Positions 49,801-62,200 of a stretch of 64,000 nt of DNA are shown here, in pieces (positions within the stretch are counted from its first letter, which is position 1; each line of letters starts with the position of its first letter). The stretch covers positions 17,494,194 through 17,558,193 of the forward strand of contig NC_092238.1 of NCBI RefSeq assembly GCF_036320965.1, given 5' to 3'. The stretch is from Panulirus ornatus (taxonomy: Eukaryota; Arthropoda; Malacostraca; Decapoda; Palinuridae). The position numbers and the translations under genes are program-made. The notes below the pieces were generated by a model, which did not search any database, had not been told where the DNA came from, and worked only from the letters and a program-made list of their open reading frames with translations.

Positions 49801-52690
49801 TGATGGTAGGGCGGCAACAGAGATTCATGGTAGTGGCAGGTTGGCAGCACAATGTGGTGATAGGGCAAGGTGGCAGCATAGTGTGATGGTTTTGGCAGGG
49901 AGGCAGTAAAGGCTAGAAGTAGTAGGGACAGGGTGGCAGCAGGGTTTGGCGGTGATGGTAAGATGGCAGCACAGGTCGGTGGTGGTGGCAAGGTGGCTGC
50001 CTAGGATGGTGGTTGTGGTGGCAGGGTGACAGCACAGGCTGAAGGTGGTTACAGGGGACTGTAACAAGGTGGTGGAGGTGGCGAGGTGATAGCAGAGGGT
50101 GATGGTGGTGGTGGTGGTGACAGAGTGGCAAAACAGGGTGGTGTTAGTGGTAAGACGGCAGGGTGGTGTGGTGGCAGTGTGTCAGGAGAGGGTAATGGTT
50201 GCAGCTGAGGATAGTGCTGGTGGCAGAGTTGCAGCACAGGGTAGTAATAGTGGTGGCAGGGTTGCAGCACAGGGTGGTACTGGTGGTGGCAAACTGGCAG
50301 CAGGTGTTAATGGTGGTGGTAGGGTGGCAGCGTATGGTGCTGATGGTGGCGGAAAGGGGTGGTGATGATGATGGTCGTAGGAGGGTAGCACCGGGAGGTG
50401 ATAGTGGCAGGAAGGCAGCGTAAGATTTGGTGATGGCAGGTTGACAACATTGGGTGGCATGGAGGCAGCAAAAGGTGTTTGTACTTGTGGCAGGGTAGCT
50501 ACAAAAGGTGATGGTGGTAACAGGGTGGCAGTAGAGGGTGGTGCTGATAGCAGGGTGGTAGCGTATGATGGTGGGGATATCATGGTAGCAGTAGAGGATG
50601 GTGGTTGCATGATGACAGTGAAGTTGGTATATTAGAGGCAGTATGCCAGCAGAGGATGAAGTTGGTTGTGTTGGAAGGGTGGTACTAGAAGGGGTGGTCA
50701 TAATTGTAGAAGGATGGCACCACCGGGAGGAGGCAGTGGCAAAATGACAAAATATGGTGATGATGCTGGTGTCAGCGTGGCAGCAGAGTAAGGTGGAAAT
50801 GGTTGGCGGCAGAGGGTGCCGATGGTGGCTGGGTGTCAGGGCAGGTAGTGGTAGTAGTAAGATAGCAAGACAGGGTGATGGAGGTAGGGGTGGCGGCAGG
50901 GCGGCAGTATAGGGTGTTGGTATTGGCAGGGTGACTGCAGAGGATAGTGGTGATGGCAGGGCGGTAAGAAAGGTTGTTGGTGGGACCAGGATGGCAGGAA
51001 AGGGTAGATGAGGAATGGAGGCAGCAGAGGGTGGTGATGGTGGTGGTGGTGGTGGTGGTTGTGGTGGTGGTAGTGTGGCGATAGAGAGTAGTGGTGATGG
51101 CAGGATGGTGGCATTGGTTGGTGGAAGGTGGTGACGCCAGTGTGGTAGCAGAGTGTGTTGGTAGTGGCGAGGCGGCACCACAGGTAGTTGGGATACCAAG
51201 GTGGTGGGATGGTGGTGGTTGTGGTGGTGGTGGTGGTGGTGGTATAAGGGTGGCAGCAGAGGGTGGTGGTAGTTGCCTGGAGGTGGCAGAGAACGTTGTT
51301 GGTGACAAGGTGGCAGCACAGGGTAGTGGTGGTGGTGGTGGTGCTAGCATGGTAGAGCAGGGTGGTGATGATGGTGGCACGGTGGCAGCAGAGGGTGGTG
51401 TTGGTGGTAGAATGGCAGAAGAGGATGGTTTTCGTGAGATGACAGCAGAATATGGTAGTATTTGTGGTAGGGTGACACCAGAAGTTAGTGGTGATGGTGA
51501 TAGGGTGGCAGCAGAGGATGATGGTGTAAGCAGGATGTAAGTAGGGGATGACGGTTGTGGCACTGTGGCAGAAGTGGATGATGGTGTAAGCAGGATGTAA
51601 GTAGGGGATGACGGTTGTGGCACTGTGGCGGAAGTGGATGGTGGTTGTAGCAGGGTGGCAGCTGACGGTGGTAGTGGTGGTAGCAGTGAAGCAACTCAAG
51701 GTGGTGGTGGCTTGGTGGCAGTAGAAAGTTGTGATGATGATGATAGAATGACAACAGATGTTGATGGTGGTGGTGGCAGGGTAGTAGCAAAGGTTGGTAT
51801 GGTGGCAGGGTAGTAGCACAGGTTGCTATGGTCGCAGGTTGACAGCAGTGGGTGGTTGTGGTGGCGAGGTAGCAACAGAAGGATGTGGCGGTCACAGGAT
51901 GGCAAGAAAGAGTGGTGTTGGCGGTAAATTGGCAGCTGGCAACACAGGGTAGGAACGGAGTATGATAGCACATATGGTAGTAATAATTCCAGAGTGGTAA
52001 CAGAAGGTGGTAGAGCCACGGTGGCAGCGAAGGGTAATATTGGTGTTGTGAAAAGGTGGCAACACAGGGTGGAGCCATTGGCAAGGTGGTAGGAGAAGGT
52101 GATTGTGATGGAGGGTTGGCAATCGAGGTTAGTGGTGGTTACAAGGTGACAGCAGAGGGTGGTTGTGGCATGATGGCAGCAGAGGGTGATGTTGGTAGTA
52201 ATGTGGCAGCACAGGGTGGTGGCGGTGGTAGGGTGGCAACACAGGGTGGTGGTGATGGAAGTTTGGCAAGATAGGGTAGTGGTGGTGGCAGGGAGGCAGC
52301 AGAGATTGTTGGCTGTGGTGTTGGAAGCACAGAGGGTTGGTAGTGGTGATAGTAAGCTGGCAGCATAAGGTAGTGGCGGTGGAAGGGTGGCATCAAAGCG
52401 GGGTGACAGGGATGTAAGGAGAGGGTGATGATAGTAGCAAAGTGGCAGCATGGGTATCGGTGGTAGAAGGGTTACAGAACAGGTTAGTGGTGGTGGTACG
52501 GTAGCAAAACAGGGTGATGGTGGCAGTGGTGGTGGCAGGACAGGTTAGTGGTGGTGGCACCGTAGCAGAACAGGGTGGTTGTGGTGGTGGTAGTGGCAGG
52601 ACAGGTTAGTAGCGATGGCACGGTAGCAGAACATGGTGGTGGTGGTGGTGGTGGCACGATAGTAGAACAAGGTGATGGTGATGGTGGTGG
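46850..52690. repeat. G-rich 30-33-bp satellite (right arm)
   Basis: Reverse complement of the left-arm C-rich array. Units have the core GGTGGCAGCAGAGGGTGGTG plus further GGT/GAT triplets. They are degenerate, with single-unit matches to the left arm across the whole length. A 60-bp unit at 51517-51636 is duplicated here only. Open frames on both strands are repeat translations. Confidence 0.92.
51517..51636. repeat. 60-bp tandem duplication private to the right arm
   Basis: Two 60-bp copies containing GTAAGCAGGATGTAAGTAGG and GATGACGGTTGTGGCACTG, differing by about one or two bases. The left arm has a single copy near 9660-9720. Confidence 0.9.
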
Positions 52691-53230
52691 TGGCAGGACA
52701 GAATGGTGGTGGTGACAGGGTAGCAGGAGAGGGTAGTGGTGGTGGTAGGGTAGAATGATAGGGTGACGGTGGCATAGTAAAAGCAGAGGGAAGTGGTGGC
52801 GGTATGGTGGCAGCATATGGTGTTAGTGGTGGCAGGGTAGCAGCAGAGGATGGTGGTGGCAGAGTAGCATCAGAGATTGGTAGAAGTAGGTTGGCAAAGG
52901 AAGGTGGTTGTGTTGGCAAAGCGGGCAACATTGGGTATTACAAGAAGCCAGGTGGCAACAGAGGAAGTGGTTGTGGCAGGGTGGCATAGTGGCAATAGAG
53001 GGTGGTGGTGTTGGTGGTCATGGTGGTGAGGTAGTTACAGGATGGCAGAGTTAGGTGGTGGTGAGAGGACGGAATTAGGTGGCACTTGAAGAGGTAAGAT
53101 GGCAGCAGAGGGTGTTGATGAAGATAAGTTGGCAACACAGATAATTTTAGTGGCAGGGTGACATGATAAGGAGATGGTCGTGGTGGTGATGTAAGTCGTG
53201 GTAAGGTGGCACAAAGGATGGAGGTGGCAA
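52691..53230. repeat. transition zone between 30-bp and 27-bp units
   Basis: Irregular G-rich units (GGTAGCAGGAGAGGGTAGTG, GTGGTCATGGTGGTGAGGTA, GGACGGAATTAGGTGGCACT) without a clean period. It has no match in the left arm. Confidence 0.7.
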
Positions 53231-56200
53231 ATTGACAGCAGAGGGTGGTGGTGGCATGGTGGCAGCAAAGGGTGGTGGTGGCATGGCGACAGCAGAGGGT
53301 GGTGATGGCATGGTGGCAGCAGAGGGTGGTGGCACTGTGGCAGCAGAGGATTATAGTGGCATGGTGGAAGCAGAGGGTAGTGGTAGCATGGTAGCAGGAG
53401 AGGGCAGTGGTGGCGACAGGGTGACAGCAGAGGGTGGTGGGGCATGGTGGCAGCAGAGGGTGGTGGTGGCAGGTGGCAGTAGAGGGTAGTGGTGGCGGCA
53501 TGGTAACAGCAGAGGGTGGTGGTGGCATGGTGGCAGCAGAGGGTGGTGGTGGCATTGTGGCAGCAGAGGATGGTGAAGGTATGGTTGTAGAAGAGGGTGG
53601 TGATGGCATAGTGGCAACAGAGGGTGGTGGTGGCGTGGTGGCAGAGGGGGTGGTAGTGGCATTGTGGTAGCAGAGGGCGGTCGTGGCATGGTGGAAGCAG
53701 AGGGTGGTGGTGGCATTGGAGTACCAGAGGGTGGTGGTGGCATGGTGGCAGCAGAGGGTGGTGGTGGCATGGTGGTAGTAGAGGGTAGTGGTGGCATGTT
53801 GGTAGCAGAGGGTGGTGATGGCATGGTGGCAGCAGAGGGTGGTGGTGGCATGGTGGCAGCAGAGGGTGGTGGTGGCATGGTGGCAGCAGAGGGTGGTGGT
53901 GCATGGTGGCAGCAGAGGGTGGTGGTAGCATGGTGGAAGCAGAGGGGGTTGGTGGCATGGTGGGAGCAGAGGGTGGTGGTGACATCGTGTGAGCAGGGGG
54001 TGGTGGTCGTATGGTGGTTGCAGAGGATGGTAGTGGCATGGTGGCAACAGTTGGTGGTTGTGGCATGGTGGCTGCAGAGGATGGTGGTGACATGGTAGCA
54101 GCAGCAGGGTGAGGTGGTGGATGGATGGTAGCAGAGGGTGGTGGTGTATGGTGGCAGCAGAGGTTGGTGGCATGGTTGGCAGAGAGGGTGGTGTGGCATG
54201 GTGGTAGCAGAAGGTGGTGGTGGTATGGTGGCAGCAGAGGGGGTGGTGGATGGTGGTAGGAGGGTGGGGTGGCATGTGGCAGAGAGGGTGGTGGTGGCAG
54301 GTGGTGCAGCAGAGGTGGTGGTGGCATGGTGTGTTACAGAGGGTGTTAGTGGCATGGTAGCAGCAGAGGGTGATGGTGGCCGTGGTAGCAGAGGTGGTGG
54401 TGGCATGGTGGAGCAAGTGGTGGTGTGGCATGGGGCAGCAGAGGGGTGTGGCATTTGGCAGCAGAGGGTGGTGGTGGCATGGTGGTGAGGAAAGGGTGGT
54501 GGTGGTATGCTGGTAGAGCAGAGGGTGGTGTGGCATGGTGGCAGCAGAGGGGTGTGGTGGCATGGTGGCAGAGAGGGTGGTGGTGGCATGGTGGGCAGCA
54601 GAGGGTGGTGATGGGTTGGAGGGTGGGTGGTATGGTGGCAGCAGAGGGTGGTGGTGGCATGGTGGCAGCAGAGGGTGGTGGTGGCATGGTGGCAGCAGAG
54701 GGTGGTGTGGCATGTGGTAGCAGAGGGTGGTGGTGGCATGTTGCTAGCAGAGGGTGGTGGTGGCATGGTGGCAGAGGATGTTGGTCGCGTGGTGGCAGCA
54801 GAGGGTGGTGGTGGCATGGTGGTAGCAGAGGGTGGTGGTGGCATGGTGGCATCGGAGGGTGGTGAAGGCATGGTGGCAGCAGAGGGTGGTGGTGGCATGG
54901 TGGCAGCAGATGGTGGTGGTGCCATGGTGGTAGCAGAAGGTGTTGGTGGCATTGTGGTACCAAGGGAGGTGGTGGTATGGTGGTAGAAGAGGGTGGTGTA
55001 GGTATGGTGGTAGGAGAGAATGAGGGTGGCGTGGTGGCATCAGAGAGTGGTGGTGGCATGGTGGTAGCGGAGGATGGTGGTGGCATGGTGGCAGCAGAGG
55101 GTGGTTGTGGCGTGGTGGTAGTAAAGGGTGGTGGTGGCATGGTGGCAACAAAGGGTGGTGATGGTATGGTGGCAGCAGAGGGTGGTGGTGGCATGGAGGC
55201 AGCAGAGGGTATGGTGGCATGGTGGCAGTGTTGGTGGCATGGTGGAAGCCGAGGGCGGTGGTGGCATGGTGGCAACAGAGGGTAGTGGTGGCATGGTGGG
55301 TGCAGAGGATGGTGGTGACATGGTGGCAGCAGAGGGTGGTGGTGGCATGGTGGCAGCAGAGGGTGGTGATGGTATTGTGGTAGCACAGGGTGGTGGTGGC
55401 ATTGTGGCAACAGAGAGTGGTGGTGGCGTGGTGGCAGAGGAGGGTGGTGGTGTCATTGTGGTAGCAGAGGGAAGTGGTGGCATGGGGGTGGGAGAGGGTA
55501 TTGGTGGCATGGTGGTAGCAGAGGGTGGTGGAAGCATGGTAGCAACAGGTGGTGGTGACATGTTTGGAAGCAGAGGGTGGTGGTGGCATGGTGGCAGCAG
55601 AGGGTGGTAATGGCATGGTGATAGCAGAGGGTAGTGGTGGCATGACGGCAGTAGAGGGTGGTGGTGGCATGGTGGTATCAGAAAATGGTGGTGACATGGT
55701 TTCAGCAGAAGGTCGTAGTTGTTTGGTGGTAGCAGAGAGTGTTGGTGGCATGGTGGTAGTTGAGGATGGTGTTGGCGTTTTGGCAGCAGAGGGTGGTGGT
55801 GGCGTGGTGGTAGCAAGGGTGGTGGTGGCATTGTGGCAGCAGAGGATGGTGATACTTGGTGGCAGCAGAGATTGGTGGTGGTATGGTGGCAGCAGAGAGC
55901 AGTGGTGACATGGTGGCAACAAATGGTGGTGATGGCATGGTGACATCAGAGGGTGGTGGTGGCATGGTGGCAGCAGAGGGCATGGTGGCAGTGTTGGTAG
56001 CATGGTGGAAGCAGAGGGTGGTGGTGGCATGGTGGTAGCAGAGGGTGGAGATGGTATGGTGGTAGTAGAGGGTGGAGGTGGTATGGTGGTAGCAGAGGGT
56101 GGTGATGGCATGGTGGCAGCAGAGGGTAGTGGTGGGAGGGTAGCAGCAGAGGGTAATTGTGGCATGGTGGCAGCAGAGGGTAGTGGTGGCATGGTGGCAG

Positions 56201-59200
56201 CAGAGGGTGTTGGTGGCATGGTGGAAGCAGAGGGTGGTGGTGGCAACCTGGGAGCAGGGTGTGGTGGTGGTATGGTCGTAGCAGAGGATGGTAGTGGCAT
56301 GGTGGCAACAGAGGGTGGTAGTGGCGTGGTGGCAGAGGATGGAATTGGTGACATTGTGGTAGCAGAGGGTAGTGGTGGCATGGTGGTAGCAGAGGGTAGT
56401 GGTGGTATAGTGATAGCAGAGGGTGGTGGTGGCATGGTGGCAGCAGAGGGTGGTGGTGGCATGGAGGTAGTAGAGGATGATGGTGGCATGGTGGAAGCAG
56501 AGGATGGTTATGGCATAGTGAGAGCAGAGGGTGATGGTGGCATGGTGGCAGAAGGTGGTGGTTTCATTGTGGTAGCAGAGGGTGGTGGTGGCATGGTGGT
56601 AGCAGAGGGTGGTGGTGGCATGGAGGTAGTAGAGGATGATGGTGGCATGGTGGAAGCAGAGGATGGTTATGGCATAGTGAGAGCAGAGGGTGATGGTGGC
56701 ATGGTGGCAGAAGGTGGTGGTTGCATTGTGGTAGCAGAGGGTGGTGGTGGCATGGTGGTAGCAGAGGGCGGTGGTGGTATGGTGGTAGCAGAGGATGGTG
56801 GTGGCATGGCGGTAGCAGAGAATGGTGGTGGCATGGTGGCAGAGGAGGGTGGTGGTGGCATGGTGGCAGCAGAAGGTGATGGTGGCATGCTGGTAGCAGA
56901 GGGTGGTGGTGGCATGGTGGTAGCAGAGGGTGGTGGTGGTGGCATAGTGGTAGGAGAGGATGGTGGTGGCATGGTTTTAGCAGAGGGTCGTGGTTGTTTG
57001 GTGGTAGCGGAGGGTGTTGGTGGCATGGTAGCAGAGGATGGTGTTGGCGTTGTGGCAGCAGAGGGTGGTGGTGGCGTGGTGGTAGCAGAGAGTGGTGGTG
57101 GCATTGTGGCAGCAGAGGGTGGTGATGACTTGGTGGCAGCAGAGGGTGGTGGTGGTATGGTGGCAGCAGAGAGTAGTGGTGACATGGTGGCAACAAATGG
57201 TGGTGATGGCATGGTGGCATCAGAGGGTGGTGGTGGCATGGTGGCAGCAGAGGGTATAGTGGCATGGTGGAAGCAGAGGGCGGTGGTGGCATGGTTGTAG
57301 CAGAGGGTGGAGGTGGTATGGTGGTAGCAGAGGGTGGAGGTGGTATGGTGGTAGCAGAGGGTGGTGATGGCATGGTGGCAGCAGAAGGTGGTGGTGGGAG
57401 GGTGGCAGTAGAGGTAATTGTGGCATGGTGGCAGCAGAGGTTGGTGGTGGCATGGTGGCAGCAGAGTGTGTTGGTGGCATGGTGGAAGCAGAGGGTGGTG
57501 GTGGCAACCTGGGAGCAGGGTGTGGTGGTGGTATGGTCGTAGAGAGGATGGTAGTGGCATGGTGGCAACAGAGGGTGGTGGTGGCGTGGTGGCAGAGGTT
57601 GGTGGTGGCATTGTGGTTGCAGAGGATAGTGGTGGCATGGTGGTAGCAGAGGGTAGTGGTGGTATAGTGGTGGCAGAGGGTGGTGGTGGCATGTTGGCAG
57701 CAGAGGGTGGTGGTTGCATGGAGGTAGTAGAGGATGATGGGGACATGGTGGCAGCAGAGGGTGGTTATGACATAGTGAGAGTAGAGGGCGATGGTGGCAT
57801 GGTGGCAGAAGTTGGTGGTGGCATTATGGTAGCAGAGGGTGGTGGTGGCATGGTGGTAGCAGAGGGCGGCGGTGGTATGTGATAGCAGAGGATGGTGGTG
57901 GGATGGTGGTAGCGGAGAATGGTGGTGGCATGGTGGCAGAGGAGGATGGTGGTGGCATGGTGGCAGCAGAAGGTGATGGTGTCATGCTGGTAGCAGAGGG
58001 TGGTGGTGGCATGGTGGTAGCAGAGGGTGGTGGTGGTGGCATAGTGGTAGGAGAGGGTGGTGGTGGCATGGTTTCAGCAGAAGGTCGTGGTTGTTTGGTG
58101 GTAGCAGAGGGTGTTGGTGGCATGGTAGCAGAGGATGGTGTTGGCGTTGTGGCAGCAGAGGGTGGTGGTGGCGTGGTGAGCAAGGGTGGTGGTGCATGTG
58201 GAGCAGAGGGTTGGTGTGGTGGTAGTAGAGGGTGTGTGGCATGTGGAGCAGAGGGGGTGTGGAATGTTGAGCAGGTGGTGGTGATGGTGCAGAGAGGGTG
58301 TGGTGATGGTGGCAGCAGGGTGTGGTGGATTGATGGGAGCAAGGGTGTGTGGCATGGTGGAGCAGAGGTGGTGGTGGCATGGTGGCAGAGGGTGTGTGCT
58401 GGTGGCAGAGGGGTGGTGGTGGCATTGTGGTGCAGAGGGTGTGGTGTGTTGTAAGGGTGGTGGTGGCTGGGAAGAGGGGTGGTGGTGCAGTGGGAGGGTG
58501 GTGGTGTGAACAGAGGGTGTGGTGGCAGTTGGTACGATGGTGGTGGTGCAGTGCAGCAGAGGTGTGGTGTGGTAGGAAGGTGGTGGTGGCATGGTGGCAG
58601 CAGAGGGTGGTGGATGGGGCAGGAGGTGGTGGTGGTGGACAGAGGGTGGTGTGGCATGTGACAGAAGGGTGGTGGTGGCTGGTGGTGCAGAGGTTGGTGG
58701 TGGCATTGTGGAGCAGAGGTGGGTGGCTGGTGGCAGAGGGGTAGTGGTTGGTGATACAAGGTGTGGGATGTGGTAGCAGAGGGTGGTGGTGGCTGTGCAC
58801 GAGGGTGGGGGCGTGGTGTGCGAGGGTGGTGGTGGCATGTGCAGCGAGGGTGTGGTGGCATGTTGTGCAGAGGGGGTTGGTGCTGGTGACAAGGGTGTGG
58901 TGGCATGTGTGCAAAGGTGGTGGTGGCGATGGTGGCAAGGGTGGTGGTGGATTGGCAGAGGGTGGTGTGGCATGTGCACAAGGGTGGTGTGGCTTGGTGT
59001 AGTAGGGGTGGTGGTGGCATGTGGCAGCAGAGGGGGTGTGGCATGTGGAGAGAATGGTGGTGCATTGTGCAAGGGTGGTGTTGGTGGTAGCAGAGGTTTG
59101 TGCATGGTGGAGCAGAGGGGGTGGCTGTGGCAGAGGGGGGTGGTGCGGGGGTGGTGGGTATAGGGTGGTGGCTGGTGCAGCAGAGGGTGGTGTGCATGGT

Positions 59201-62200
59201 GCAGCAGGGTGGTGGAGTGGGCAAGGAGGTGGCATGGTGGAAGAGAGGGTGGTGCTGGTGACAGAGGATGTTGGATTGTGGACAGAGTGTGGTGGTGGAG
59301 GTGGTTGAGAGGGTGATGGTGGAGGAGAGGGTGTGTGCATTGGGAAGAGGGTGTCATGAGGTGGTAGAAGGTGGTGGTGGCATGGTGGCAGCAGAGGGTG
59401 TGATGGCATAGTGACAGCAGAGGGGGTGTGGCATGGTGCAGCAGAGGGTGGTTTTTTTTTTTTTTTTTTTTTGGGATGGTGGTAGCAGAGAATGTGGTGG
59501 CATGGTGGCAGAGGAGGGTGTGGTGCATGGTGGCAGAGAGGGTGGATGGTGGTCAAGGATGGGGTGCTGGGCAGGAGAGGGTGGTGAAGGCATGGTGGCA
59601 GCAGAGGGTGGTGGTGGCATGTGGCAGCAGAGGTGGTGGTGCATGGTGTAGCAGAGGGTGGTGGTGGCATGGTGGTAACAGAGGTGTGGTTGTATGGTGG
59701 TAGCAAAGGGTGTGTTGGCATGGTGGAGCAAAGGGTGGTGGTGGCATGGTGGAACAGAAGGGTGGTGGCATGTGTGCAGAGGGTGGTGGTGGCATGGTGG
59801 GAGAGGGTGGTGATGGCATGGTGGAGAGAGGGTGGTGTGCATGATGGTGGCAGCATGGGGGGTAAGGTGTGGTGGCTGTGTGCAGAGAGGTGTTGGTGGC
59901 ATGGTGGAGCAGAGGGGGTGGTGGCATGGGTAGCAGAGGTTGTGTGGCATGTGGCAGCGAGGGTGGTGAGGCTGGTGCAGCAGAGGGTGTGGTGGCATGG
60001 TAGCAGTAGGTGGTGGCTGGTGCAGCAGGTGGGTGGTGGAGAGAGTGGTGGGTGATGGTGGCAGCGTTGTGGCAGCAGAGGTGGTGTGGCATGGTGGCAG
60101 CAGAGGGTGGTGGTGGCTGGTGCAGAGAGGGTGGTGGTGACTGGTGGCACAGAGGTGTGGTGGCATGGTGAGCAGAGAGTGTGGTGGCATGGTGGAGCAG
60201 AGGGTGGTTGTTGCGTGTGTAGGTGTATGGCATGTGGTAGCAGAGGTGTGTGGCATGGTGGAGCAAAGGGTGGTGGCATGGTGGTAGAGAGGTGGTGGTG
60301 CTGGTGGCAGCAGAGGGTGGTGTGGCATGTGGAGCAGAGGGTGGTGGCTGGTGGAGCAGAGGGTGGTGGCATGGTGGTAGCAAGGGTGTTGTGGCATGGT
60401 GGAGCAGAGGTGTGGTGGCATGTGGCAGAGAGGATGTGGTGGATGGTGGAGCAGAGGTGGTGGTGGCATGGTGGGCAGAGGGGGTGGTGCATGTGAGCGG
60501 GGTGTGAGGCATGGTGGCAGCAGAGGGTGGGTGGCATGGTGGCAGAGAGGTGTGGTGGCATGGTGGAAGCAGAGGTGGTGGTGGCATGGTGGTAGCAGAG
60601 GTGTGGTGGTGATTGGTAGCGAGGGTGGTGGCATGGTGAGCAGAGGTGGTGGTGGCTGGTGGCAGCAGAGGTCGTGGTGCAGTGTAGCAGAGGGTGTGGT
60701 CATGTGGTAGCAGAGGGGTTGTGGCATGGTGGAGAGGGGGTTGTGTGCATGGTGGTAGCAGAGGGTGTGGTGGCATGGTGGAGCAAGGGTGTGTGGCATG
60801 GTGGACAGAGGGTGTGTGGCATGTGGCACAGAGGGGTGGTGGCATGGTGGAGCAGAGGGTTGGTGGCATGGGTAGCAAGGGTGGTGGTGGATGGGGTAAG
60901 AGAGGGTGGTGGTGGATGGTGACAGAGGTGGTGATGGATGTGCAGAGGGTGGCAGGTGGAGGGGGTGGTGATGTGGCAAGGGTGGCTAGCAGAGGGGTGG
61001 TGATGGCATGTGGTAGCAGAGGTGGTGTGGCATGGTGGAGCAGAGAAGTGGTGGTGGCATGGTGGAGTAGAGAGGTGGTGTGGCTGGTGGCAGCAGAGGG
61101 TTGTGTGTGGCAGTAGTGGAGGCAGAGAGGGTGGTTGGCATGGTGGAGCAAGGGTGGTGTGGATGTGAAGTTGTAGCAAAGGTGGCAGCAGAGGGGTAGG
61201 GCAGTGGCAGCAGAGGGTGTGGTGGCAGTGAAGAGGGTGTGGTGGCATGGTGGAGCAGAGGGTGTGGTGGCATGTGGTAGCAGGGGGGATGGTGGTCAGA
61301 GAGAGGGTGGTTGTGGTGGTAGCAGGGGTGTGGGGATGGTACAGAGGTGGTGGTGGCATGTGGGTAGCAGAGGTAGTGGTGCATGGTTGGTAACAGAGGT
61401 GTGGTGGTGGTGTGCAGAGAGTGTGGTGCATGGTGGAAGTGGGTGGTGCATGTGTAGCAGAGGGTGGTGGTGGCATGGTGTAGCAGAAGGTGGTGGTGGC
61501 ATGGTGGCAGAGGTGGTGGTGGCATTGCAGGTAGTAGAGGGTGGTTTGCATGGTGGCAAGGGGTGGTGATGCAAGTGACAGCAGAGGGTGCTGGTGGCAT
61601 GGTGGCAGCAGAGGTGGTGTGGCATTGTGGTAGCAGAGGGTGGTGGTGGCATGGTGGAGAGAGTGGTGTGGGCAATGGTATGGTGGATGGTGGCAGAGGG
61701 TGGTGGTGCTATGGTGGGGCAGAGGGTGGTGGTGGCATGGTGGTCAGAAGGGTGGTGGTAGTGGTAGCAGAGGGTGGTGGTGGCTATGGTGGTAGCAGAG
61801 GATGGTGGTGGCGTTGTGCCGACAGAGGGTGGTGGTAGCGTGGTGGTAGCAGAGGGTGTGGTGGCATGGTGGCAGCAGAGGGTGGTGATGGCTTGGTGGC
61901 AGCAGAGGGTTGTGGTGGCCTGGTGGTAGCAGAAATTGGTGGTGGCATGGTGGTAGCAGAGGGTGGTGGTTGCATGGTGGAGCGAGGGTGGTGGTGGCAT
62001 TGTGGAAGCAGAGGTGGAGTGGATGTTGGTGGCTAGCAGAGGTGGTGTGGCATGGTGGCAGCAGAGGTGGTGGCATGTGGATGGGTTGGCATGTAGCAGA
62101 GGTGGTGGTGGACATGGTGGTAGCAGAGGGTGGTGTGGCATGGTGGCAGTAGAAGGTGGTGGTGCATTGTGGCAGCAGAGGTGGTGGTGGCATGGTGGTA

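Larger units (their letters stand above)
33175..52690 (-). repeat. right arm of the large inverted repeat
   Basis: The reverse-complement counterpart of 8484-21992, with every module in mirrored order. It is 19.5 kb against 13.5 kb. Most of the excess is in the 37-bp array (9.8 versus 4.2 kb), plus extra 32-bp variant units, four extra 30-bp units and a 325-bp hAT-like insertion. It lacks one 38-bp unit and most of the 56-bp array. The outer end at about 52690 matches left-arm GGCACGATAGTA...AAGGTGATGGTGAT sequence at about 8490-8530. Confidence 0.9.

Noticed and set aside
54744..60561. Very long open frames (up to 859 codons) of Pro/His/Thr-rich or Gly/Met-rich protein
   Set aside because: They are translations of a 27-bp stop-free unit in several frames on both strands. 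They carry no domains and no non-repeat sequence.
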